In this document: positions 1 to 5,864 of the stretch, piece by piece
Position numbering within the stretch: position 1 is the stretch's first letter
How the letters are laid out: every line of letters starts with the position of its first letter
Assembly: GCA_016931085.1 (NCBI GenBank)
Contig: JAFGFO010000242.1
Location: 1 to 13,675 of the forward strand
DNA: 13,675 nucleotides
Direction: 5' to 3'
DNA from: Thermoflexales bacterium
Lineage (GTDB): Bacteria > Chloroflexota > Anaerolineae > Fen-1058
The notes under the pieces: generated by a model
Database searches by the model: none
Seen by the model: the letters and a program-made list of their open reading frames with translations, nothing else
What the model was told of the DNA's origin: nothing
Made by a program: the position numbers and the translations under genes

Positions 1-4
1 GCAT

Positions 5-34
5 AAAATTAGTGAAAATTAGCGAAAATTAGCG
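5..34. repeat. 10-bp tandem repeat, three units
   Basis: Three consecutive 10-bp units: AAAATTAGTG at 5-14, then AAAATTAGCG at 15-24 and again at 25-34. The last two are identical and the first differs at one base. The array runs straight into a small perfect hairpin at 33-46 (CGGAT, loop GAAA, ATCCG). Read on the minus strand, the hairpin is followed by T-rich repeat DNA, so it could be a weak terminator for a minus-strand transcript, but nothing else supports that. The repeat may extend beyond the left edge of the window. Confidence 0.8.
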
Positions 35-56
35 GATGAAAATCCGGCATGGTAGC

Positions 57-83
57 TTGACATAGTAAGTTTTGCTCTATTGC
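57..83 (+). promoter_or_regulatory. possible sigma-70-type promoter for the lipoprotein gene
   Basis: A perfect -35 hexamer TTGACA lies at 57-62. The best -10 candidate at a usable distance is TATTGC at 78-83 (15-bp spacer), which matches TATAAT at only its first three positions; a TTAAAT at 85-90 is 22 bp away. The -35 is good and the -10 is poor, so this is a candidate only. It would leave a leader of roughly 60 nt before the GTG start at 151. Confidence 0.3.
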
Positions 84-150
84 CTTAAATCGTTGAGACG
101 CGCCGCGCCGTTTGAGACAAGTTCACTAACGCTTTACAAAGGAGGAATGC

Positions 151-615
151 GTGCAACGTTCGAGATCTGCAAAATCAACACTATCCATCATCGTCGTATT
201 GCTAGCGCTTCTGTTGAGCGGCTGCATCGTTAAAGACAGCCCGGCGCCAGGGTGTATAGAATCGATTGGACCTCCAATGGCTGGCGGCTGCTTTGGGAAA
301 ACCGTCATTTTGGATTTGACGATTGCGCCTGAGAACGAGTGCCTGGTCATCAAGGCGAACAACTGCAATGGAGGCGTGCTGGAGGTAGACAATTCTTGTA
401 CCGAGACACTCGTCCTTGACGGAGTGGAGGTGCCATCCCAGGCCCGTATCAGCCTGGACGTGATTGAAGAAAATGGCAGTTACTCGTTGGTCGAAGTGAA
501 TAGCAATTTCTCCAACTATGTACCGGCGGAGAACGAGCGCCTGGTTATGACGGGGCGGCTGGGAAGCCAAGAAGTCAGGCTGGCTTTTACCAAAACCGCA
601 CCGTTATGTGAGTGA
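151..615 (+). CDS. small cysteine-rich lipoprotein of unknown function
   Basis: A 154-residue protein with a classic lipoprotein signal: a basic start (residues 3-8 include R, R and K), a hydrophobic core at about residues 11-22, and the lipobox LLSGC with the lipidated cysteine at C25. It is therefore expected to be exported and anchored to the membrane. The mature part has six more cysteines (C35, C47, C63, C72, C83, C153), several with Asn or Gly neighbours (NECLVIKANNC), suggesting a small disulfide-bonded extracytoplasmic domain rich in beta strand. The GTG start at 151 is chosen because a strong AAAGGAGG (138-145) lies 5 nt upstream; the ATG at 147 is out of frame. I do not recognise the family and give no function. 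Its last 29 bp overlap the convergent PLD-family gene, and no terminator separates them. Confidence 0.8.
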   Translation: MQRSRSAKSTLSIIVVLLALLLSGCIVKDSPAPGCIESIGPPMAGGCFGKTVILDLTIAPENECLVIKANNCNGGVLEVDNSCTETLVLDGVEVPSQARISLDVIEENGSYSLVEVNSNFSNYVPAENERLVMTGRLGSQEVRLAFTKTAPLCE

Positions 616-3600
616 GGGTGTTGTTCACCTCGCCTGGCTCGGGTGGGTAGACGTCGAGAAAGTCCCGGCTGCAATCATCGGTGTCATACATCGCAGGCCG
701 GCGTTCGAGCGAGTGGGTAAAGACAAGCACGCCTGGATGCGGGACCACGGACGGGAACACGGCATCCCCATAGACGACGACGTCGATCGGAACGTCATCT
801 GGCCCCAGCAGCAGCACCTGGTCGCCGTGCCCGGCCAGCCACCAGTCGCCCTCACCCCAGGCAGCGTACTTGGGCATGACGGGCACACTCCCCCCGCACG
901 CCTGGCACATCTGAAAACTCGCTCCCACCACCTGCGTCCCATCGTAAGCGACCACCACCACCCCACCCGGTCCCAGCAGTGCGCCATCAGGGAAGCGATA
1001 CATCCCCTCAAAACGCTCGGCCGTCTCGGCGTCACCCAGCTTGTAGCCAGCCATGTCAAGCGTGCGCCCGGTCGGGTTGTACAGCTCGACCCACTGTAAC
1101 GAGACGGTGCTTGAGTAATAGACCTCGCTGATGACGAGATAGTCGACCGGCGGCGGGGGCGGCAGGGGCGGATAACCCTTCAAGACCAGCGGCAAAAAGA
1201 TCGATCCGGACAGATGCCAGTCAATCCAGAAAACGCGCGCCAACGCATCGTACAAGCCCTGCGACTCGACCTGCACGGCCAGCTCGCGGTTGACCTTGCT
1301 CGACGCCTCGCTGCCGTTGAGGCTGCCGATGTGGGAAACATAATGCGTAAAACGTAAAACGTCCCTCGACAAGCTCGGGATGATATAAGGTGTGAGGCGT
1401 GATGCCGACGAGTGATCATCGACCCTCGACGATCTGACCAGCGCGAGTTTGCTGTGGATGCCGTACTTGAGCGGGTCACCCATGCGCGCATGCAAATCGA
1501 TCCCTTCCCGGCGCGCCATGGTATTGAGGTAGGCCGTGGCCGAGATGTTTTTCGATAGGTCGAAATACTCCTGGCCGAAGGTCCCGCTGTTGAGCAACAC
1601 ACGCACCCTGGCCCCACGCCGAGCGGCGTCGAGATAAGCCTGCAAGCGCAAGTTGGGTGCATTGAGCGGGTCACCCCAGTCGGCGTGCTCGTACAACTGC
1701 TCGACGAGGATCTCATCGCCTTCCCCCGCCCGCGCCAGCAGGCCCAGCAGCGCGTCAGACTGGCGCAACGCGGCCTCCGGGGCGGTAAAAAGCTCAAAGT
1801 GAGTCGCGTCAGTAAAAGTCTGGGGAGTGGGGAAATAGACCGGGCTGGTGAACCCACCGCTGGCGGTGACGGGGACGTACGAGGCTGGCGGGGCGCCAAA
1901 ACCAAAGCTCTCGTTGGGCCAGCGGGCAATGTCGGCGCGAGTTGGATCCAGGTCGCGCTCAAAAATCGCGCCGGCGCGGGCGGTCAGCTCCGGCGAGTCG
2001 ATCAGCACGACGTAGCCACGCGAGCCGTAGCTGCCGTCAACCTTGTCGTCGTCCGGCAGGCCACTGGCGCTGAAATTCTGGCTGGAAACCAGCAGCCGCT
2101 GGCGATCTAGTATGATGAACTTGGCGTGCACCATGTCGTAGCGATCAAAGATGCGATAGCCGGTCGGGTGATAGTCATGCATAAACCAGCACTGCCCGCC
2201 GGCGGCCTCGATCTGCTGACAGCCCCACAAGCTCTGGGTGTCGATCCCGCCGGCCGGCTCGCCCTCCAGCAGCAGCGTCACGCTGAGGCCGGCGCGGGCC
2301 TGGGCAGCCAATTCCTGCGCCAATCCATACTGGCTCACGGTGTAGGCCTCGATCTCGATCGAGCGCCGCGCCGAGCGCAGTGCGCCGAGCACCACGTCGT
2401 AGGCGCTGTCGGGCGCAATGCCCAGGGTGACCGTCGCCGGCGCAGTGGAGGTCAGCGGCCAGAAGAACAGGTCCATGTCCCAGCCGGGGTACAGGACACG
2501 CCGGGCAGCGGTGTAATGGCCGGTGTTCTGGATCCAATCAGCGGCCGTATCGCTATCAGGCACAGGCAGGCCACTCTGCTCGTCCGGGATGCGGGCCAGG
2601 ATTTGCCCCTCAACCGCGCCTATGCCGTAGGGACGCACGGCCGGCCCCCACCAGCCATCGACAAGCAGGCCGCAGTTATCGTGAGCCAGCTCACGATAAC
2701 TGGCATCCACGTAAACCAGCCGGTCGGCCAGGCGGCCCTCCGCGTCTAGGAGCTGCACGTCGCCGCCGGCGTTGCCGAGCCCCGGCCACGAGCCGGCCAG
2801 CGCCAGCACGCCGGTGGGTGGAGAACCAGCGGCGAACTGGGGCCAGAAGCCAAACGAGGCGTAGAAAGCCTGGGCGTTCCGGCTGGCCCACGCCCGCCGC
2901 TCCACACCCAGGCTATAAGCGGGAAAGACGACGCCGCTCGAGCCGATACGGGTCAGTCGCCAGCCGCTCAAGTCGACCGGCGAAGGGCCGAGGTTGATGA
3001 TCTCGATCGACTCGTCGGCATCGTTCAGTTGGTAGCCGTCGTACAGCACACCGTTGAGCAGCACGAGCGATGCCGAGGAGCCAACCTGCGTGGCGGCCTG
3101 CGCGGCGTTATTGGTGACTACAGACTCGCCTGGCACAGGACTGACCTCGACGGCGTTCGTCAGCAGCCCGGCAAAGCCCAGGTCCAGCCGGCCGCTCAGC
3201 GTCCAACTGAGCGGCGCGCTGTCCGAAGGCACACTGCCCACCTCCCACACCAATGTCTGCCCCTGGCGGCTGAAGGGGAACGGGGCGGACTGCCGGCTAA
3301 ACGCGATAGGCTGCGGCAAGCTATCGGTGACGCGCACGTTGGCGGCCGGCGACTGCCCGACGTTTCGCAAGGATATGGTGTAGGTGATCTCTACCCCAGC
3401 CGCTACCGAAACGGGCGCGGCTTTGGCCACCACCAAATCTGGAGCGGGCGAGACCACCGAGGAGGCCGAATTGGCTGCCTTGGGCGTGCCGTTGAGGGGG
3501 GCGCCGGCCGCGTCTAAGCCGCAGCGCGTCACCCCGTCGTTGCTGGCCCAGTTGGCGTCGGCGTCGGGCCCCAGTGCGTCGATCCGCTCCATGCTGAAAT

Positions 3601-4108
3601 AGTCAGGCCCAGCCGAGCCGGCCGGCCAGGCACCGCCATCGCCATTGGCGCTATCGACCAGCGCGCCCGTCTCGTCGCGCAGCACCAGCCAATCCGGCGT
3701 GGGCGGGTTGCGCAAGGCGTTGCTGAAAAACTGATCGGCCGGCACATCGCTCACTGTATCGTCGCCGCTGCGCTCGAGCAGGAAAAAGCCGCCGGCCGGG
3801 ACGACGCCATCCAGAATTATGGAAACACTGCCGGTGTTGGTCAGCGTCCAGCCGCTCAACGTGATGGGTGTGGAAGTGTTGTTCTTGAGCTCGACCCACT
3901 CGTCGCTGGACGAGGCGGCTGTGCCGCCCCAGGCCACTTCGTTGATGACGATAGTAGGAAGTAGGGAGTAGGGAGTAAGAAGTAGGGAGTAGGAATTGCC
4001 GGCTGGGGGATCCGGCGGCTCGGCGCGCAGCCCCCTACCCTGCAAAACGCCCAGGCTCAAGGCCAGCGCCGCGGCTCCCAGGCACAGCGACGTGATGGCA
4101 TAACGCAT
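587..4108 (-). CDS. secreted lamin-tail / DUF11 / phospholipase D-like protein
   Basis: A 1173-residue exported mosaic protein. Order: signal peptide (about 1-29); lamin-tail domain 1 (52-205, INEVAW...EWVELKN); a DUF11-type Ig-like domain (221-342); lamin-tail domain 2 (345-500); a two-motif PLD catalytic region (540-965); an FLPLVLK motif plus polyproline linker (970-986); lamin-tail domain 3 (988-1160, ISEVYYSS...WVELYNP). The first HKD motif is intact (H661, K663, D668, then SSQNFS). The second has H885 and K887 and ends in GSLNGS (928-933), but the expected Asp is Arg892, and about 25 extra residues separate the halves. PLD-fold enzymes cleave phosphodiester bonds in lipid or nucleic acid; the substrate here is unknown, and an extracellular nuclease or phospholipase are both possible. 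The ATG at 4108 follows a GGAGG-rich ribosome site. The gene is probably in an operon with the hydrolase 57 bp upstream. Two in-frame repeat intrusions are listed separately. Confidence 0.88.
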   Translation of the reverse strand: MRYAITSLCLGAAALALSLGVLQGRGLRAEPPDPPAGNSYSLLLTPYSLLPTIVINEVAWGGTAASSSDEWVELKNNTSTPITLSGWTLTNTGSVSIILDGVVPAGGFFLLERSGDDTVSDVPADQFFSNALRNPPTPDWLVLRDETGALVDSANGDGGAWPAGSAGPDYFSMERIDALGPDADANWASNDGVTRCGLDAAGAPLNGTPKAANSASSVVSPAPDLVVAKAAPVSVAAGVEITYTISLRNVGQSPAANVRVTDSLPQPIAFSRQSAPFPFSRQGQTLVWEVGSVPSDSAPLSWTLSGRLDLGFAGLLTNAVEVSPVPGESVVTNNAAQAATQVGSSASLVLLNGVLYDGYQLNDADESIEIINLGPSPVDLSGWRLTRIGSSGVVFPAYSLGVERRAWASRNAQAFYASFGFWPQFAAGSPPTGVLALAGSWPGLGNAGGDVQLLDAEGRLADRLVYVDASYRELAHDNCGLLVDGWWGPAVRPYGIGAVEGQILARIPDEQSGLPVPDSDTAADWIQNTGHYTAARRVLYPGWDMDLFFWPLTSTAPATVTLGIAPDSAYDVVLGALRSARRSIEIEAYTVSQYGLAQELAAQARAGLSVTLLLEGEPAGGIDTQSLWGCQQIEAAGGQCWFMHDYHPTGYRIFDRYDMVHAKFIILDRQRLLVSSQNFSASGLPDDDKVDGSYGSRGYVVLIDSPELTARAGAIFERDLDPTRADIARWPNESFGFGAPPASYVPVTASGGFTSPVYFPTPQTFTDATHFELFTAPEAALRQSDALLGLLARAGEGDEILVEQLYEHADWGDPLNAPNLRLQAYLDAARRGARVRVLLNSGTFGQEYFDLSKNISATAYLNTMARREGIDLHARMGDPLKYGIHSKLALVRSSRVDDHSSASRLTPYIIPSLSRDVLRFTHYVSHIGSLNGSEASSKVNRELAVQVESQGLYDALARVFWIDWHLSGSIFLPLVLKGYPPLPPPPPVDYLVISEVYYSSTVSLQWVELYNPTGRTLDMAGYKLGDAETAERFEGMYRFPDGALLGPGGVVVVAYDGTQVVGASFQMCQACGGSVPVMPKYAAWGEGDWWLAGHGDQVLLLGPDDVPIDVVVYGDAVFPSVVPHPGVLVFTHSLERRPAMYDTDDCSRDFLDVYPPEPGEVNNTLTHITVRFW
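1341..1434. repeat. composite short-repeat intrusion in the PLD second catalytic motif
   Basis: This roughly 95-bp stretch of the minus-strand PLD gene is a patchwork of short repeats. GTAAAAC occurs twice (1347-1353, 1354-1360). An imperfect palindrome TCCCTCGACAAGCTCGGGA follows (1362-1380). AGGTGTG and AGGCGTG are tandem (1388-1401). A 9-bp hairpin with one mismatch, GATCATCGA/TCGACGATC (1414-1422, 1426-1434), closes it. The GTAAAAC and AGGYGTG units both have 7-bp period. The palindrome resembles the CCCTTCGACAAGCTCAGGG-type interspersed element seen in many bacterial genomes. Together they encode the extra residues between HSKLALV and HIGSLNGS without a stop or frameshift. Confidence 0.75.
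2673..2702. repeat. perfect 13-bp inverted repeat inside the PLD gene
   Basis: CAGTTATCGTGAG (2673-2685) and CTCACGATAACTG (2690-2702) are perfect reverse complements separated by the 4-nt loop CCAG. No T-tract follows on either strand, so it does not look like an intrinsic terminator. It lies in coding sequence for lamin-tail domain 2 (residues about 469-478). It could form a strong mRNA hairpin, be a protein-binding site, or be the remnant of a small palindromic insertion. Confidence 0.85.
3953..3994. repeat. heptanucleotide tandem repeat, six units, in the PLD gene
   Basis: Six contiguous 7-bp units: AGTAGGA (3953), AGTAGGG (3960), AGTAGGG (3967), AGTAAGA (3974), AGTAGGG (3981) and AGTAGGA (3988). 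The total of 42 bp is divisible by three, so the frame is preserved. On the minus strand it encodes the YSLLLTPYSLLPT stretch (about residues 40-52), between the signal peptide and lamin-tail domain 1, where extra residues should be harmless. This is a short tandemly repeated repetitive (STRR-like) sequence placed inside a gene. Confidence 0.9.
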
Positions 4109-4165
4109 AGCCCTCCTCCTCTCCTCACCATGACAAACGGCCTCTTCTCCGTGCCCTGCTCACTG

Positions 4166-4966
4166 TCAATAGGCTGCCAACTCGCGCTCCAGGATGGCGT
4201 AAAAGCTGGCCCTGGCCTGCCTTTCCAGCCACGGCGTATGCCCGCAGCGTTCGAGCATGATAAACCGAAAGCGCTCGAGCGCGGCCGACAGCGGCTCCCG
4301 GACGCCGGCGGCTGGGTGGGGGTCGTAATCGCCGTGGATCGCCACCACCGGGCAGCGGATGCGCCGGGCAATATCCAGCAGTTGGCCGCTGCGCCTCAGT
4401 TCGGCCGCCGCCTGCCACACGCCTTGGAAGATGTCGCCGTGACTGGGCAGCCGCTCGGACTCGTGAGGCAGCGGATCGTAGGCGTCCGCCTTGGAAGCCA
4501 GCACGCCCAGCCTGGCCAGCAGCGCGTCGCGCTCCGCTTCGGCCGGCTCATTCAGGCGGCTGACGGTGGATTGGAACTCGGCCCGCTCTGGCTCGTTGAG
4601 ACGGCTGAGGCGGGTCTCTTCGAGCTGGCTGACGTAACGCTGCTCGAAAGGCCCGCTCCCGATGAGTACCAGCTTGCTTACGAGCTGAGGATAGCCGGCC
4701 GCGAGCAGGCAACTGAGCCATGCGCCCCAGGAAAAGCCGATCAGCCTGACGGGAAGTTGGGCGTTTTCTTCCAGCACCGTTTTTAGCTCCTCGACCTGGC
4801 CTTCCAGCGAGGTCGCCGTTTGGAGCGCTTCCAAGACGCCCCGGTTTGGGGCAAGCTCGCGTGCCACGGGGGTCATCTCGCCGCCCGCGCCCGGCCCGCC
4901 GTGGACGAGCGCCACGCCATAGGGGGATTCTCCATACAACCTTACATTCCGCACGTGATCTCGCAT
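4166..4966 (-). CDS. alpha/beta hydrolase, proline iminopeptidase-like
   Basis: A 266-residue alpha/beta-hydrolase-fold protein with no signal peptide, so cytoplasmic. The oxyanion-hole HGGPGAGG motif near residues 23-30 is characteristic of prolyl aminopeptidase-like hydrolases. The nucleophile elbow GFSWGAW carries the catalytic serine, the acid is probably the Asp in HGDYDP, and the histidine lies in ERCGHTPW near the C-terminus. A charged helical lid (containing two SRLNEP stretches 15 residues apart) separates the elbow from the acid. The substrate is unknown; an aminopeptidase or a small-molecule esterase is possible. The ATG at 4966 directly abuts a GGGAGG with no spacing, so translation may instead start at the GTG at 4954 (12 nt after GGGAGG), or the mRNA may be leaderless. 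It reads towards the PLD gene, 57 bp away, and is divergent from cheR. Confidence 0.87.
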   Translation of the reverse strand: MRDHVRNVRLYGESPYGVALVHGGPGAGGEMTPVARELAPNRGVLEALQTATSLEGQVEELKTVLEENAQLPVRLIGFSWGAWLSCLLAAGYPQLVSKLVLIGSGPFEQRYVSQLEETRLSRLNEPERAEFQSTVSRLNEPAEAERDALLARLGVLASKADAYDPLPHESERLPSHGDIFQGVWQAAAELRRSGQLLDIARRIRCPVVAIHGDYDPHPAAGVREPLSAALERFRFIMLERCGHTPWLERQARASFYAILERELAAY

Positions 4967-4974
4967 CCTCCCAT

Positions 4975-5021
4975 AGTTTATGCTATACTACATTTTTGCG
5001 CAAGCGTAGTATAATTATACC
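4975..5021. promoter_or_regulatory. divergent, leaderless-type promoter region for cheR and the hydrolase
   Basis: On the + strand a consensus -10 TATAAT sits at 5010-5015 and the cheR ATG begins at 5022. Transcription starting about 7 nt after the -10 would therefore begin at the A of the start codon. No Shine-Dalgarno sequence precedes cheR, which agrees with a leaderless mRNA. No convincing -35 is visible at 15-19 bp. On the - strand TAAACT (4980-4975) ends 8 nt before the hydrolase ATG, and TTGCGC (5001-4996) lies 17 bp further upstream, a weak but correctly spaced pair. The whole divergent region is only 55 bp and much more AT-rich than its surroundings. Confidence 0.6.
4984..5013. promoter_or_regulatory. 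inverted-repeat operator candidate overlapping the cheR -10
   Basis: TATACTAC (4984-4991) and GTAGTATA (5006-5013) are perfect 8-bp inverted copies with a 14-nt spacer. Inside the spacer is a second palindrome, TTGCGCAA (4996-5003). The right arm overlaps the TATAAT at 5010-5015. A dimeric regulator bound here would block cheR transcription and could affect the divergent hydrolase. The symmetry is seen directly; the operator role is inference. Confidence 0.5.
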
Positions 5022-5864
5022 ATGCGCGATCGAGATTCGGCGGACAAATCCTTGGAAAGCTTGTTGGAGCAAGTGCGCCAAGAGCGCGGGCTGGAGCTAG
5101 GCCATTACAAGCCGGCCTTCCTACAACGGCGGCTGGCTGCGCGCATGCACGCACGGGGATGCGCGGACTATGCCGCCTACGGCCGGCTTCTGCAAGAGCC
5201 GGGGGAGTATCGCGCCATGCTGGACGCCCTGACCATCAACATGACCCGCTTTTTCCGAGACGCGACGACTTTTCAGCTCATCGAGGAAAAGCTGCTGCCC
5301 AAGCTTTTGGAGCTTAAAGCACCCCAACGGCGGCTGCGCATCTGGAGCGCTGGCTGCGCCAGCGGCGAGGAACCCTATTCGCTGGCGATCATGCTGCACG
5401 AGAGATTCGGCCCGGCCCTGCGCGGCTGGCATGTCGAGCTTATGGCCGCCGATGTGGAAGAAAAGGCCCTGGAGACGGCTCGCTTGGGTTCCTATAGCAC
5501 CTACAGCTTCCAAGGCCTGTCGCCGCGCCACCAGGCCTGGATCGAGCGCCACTTTACACCCGGCCCCCCGCGCCAACTGGCGGCCGGTGTGCGCGCCATG
5601 GTCTCGTTCCAGCAGCACGACCTGGCCCTCCAGCCTCCCCCCGCCGAGCTGGACTTGCTGCTCTGCCGCAATGTCTTGATCTACTTTGAGCGCAAGATGC
5701 AGGACCGACTGTACGGCGCTTTCCACCAGGCATTGGGAGCCAGCGGCTTCCTGGTGCTGGGCAAGACCGACATCATGCCTATGGCCTGGAGCCAGCACTT
5801 CACCCCGGTGGAGATCAGGGAGCACATCTACTCACCTTCCGGGAAGGTAAAAGGGGAACTATGA
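5022..5864 (+). CDS. CheR, chemotaxis receptor methyltransferase
   Basis: A 280-residue cytoplasmic enzyme that methylates glutamates on chemoreceptors using S-adenosylmethionine, giving sensory adaptation together with CheB. An N-terminal helical domain (about 1-75) contains the conserved NMTRFFRD. The Rossmann-like SAM-binding domain follows, with motif I at W108-Y119 ([11 protein letters not shown]), the acidic ADV at about D144, and LCRNVLIYF at 214-222. Length is normal for CheR (about 270-290). The ATG at 5022 is the natural start; with no Shine-Dalgarno sequence and TATAAT 6 nt upstream, it is probably translated from a leaderless transcript. It is the first gene of the che operon and its stop overlaps the next start (ATGA, 5861-5864). 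Confidence 0.96.
   Translation: MRDRDSADKSLESLLEQVRQERGLELGHYKPAFLQRRLAARMHARGCADYAAYGRLLQEPGEYRAMLDALTINMTRFFRDATTFQLIEEKLLPKLLELKAPQRRLRIWSAGCASGEEPYSLAIMLHERFGPALRGWHVELMAADVEEKALETARLGSYSTYSFQGLSPRHQAWIERHFTPGPPRQLAAGVRAMVSFQQHDLALQPPPAELDLLLCRNVLIYFERKMQDRLYGAFHQALGASGFLVLGKTDIMPMAWSQHFTPVEIREHIYSPSGKVKGEL
5834..5848. repeat. 15-bp palindrome just upstream of transducer 1
   Basis: ACCTTCC and GGAAGGT flank a single G, a perfect palindrome at the 3' end of cheR. It lies directly before the AAAAGGGGA ribosome-binding sequence (about 5848-5856) for the gene starting at 5861. In mRNA it could form a 5-bp stem beside the ribosome site. It encodes ordinary CheR C-terminal residues (SPSGKV), so it may be chance. 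Confidence 0.4.

Noticed and set aside
1..46. CRISPR-like array or replication iterons in the 10-bp repeats
   Set aside because: Units are 10 bp with no spacers and only three copies; no replication gene or DnaA-box cluster is nearby.
608..1099. 163-codon open frame on the + strand
   Set aside because: It is antisense to the lamin-tail C-terminal domain of the PLD gene, has proline/histidine-rich composition typical of shadow frames in GC-rich DNA, and no recognisable domain.
2126..2749. 207-codon open frame on the + strand
   Set aside because: Antisense to clear PLD and lamin-tail coding sequence; no domain and no ribosome site.
587..4108. PLD gene as a pseudogene because of its altered second HKD motif
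   Set aside because: The frame is open for 1173 residues with intact signal peptide and domains on both sides, so it is annotated as an intact gene with a possibly modified active site.
4545..4608. Internal duplication in the hydrolase (two SRLNEP stretches 45 bp apart)
   Set aside because: The DNA copies differ at several positions and lie in a helical lid where similar charged repeats are common, so recent duplication is not supported.
4820..5100. Short + strand open frames crossing the divergent promoter region
   Set aside because: They overlap the hydrolase antisense and the true CheR frame and have no conserved motif.
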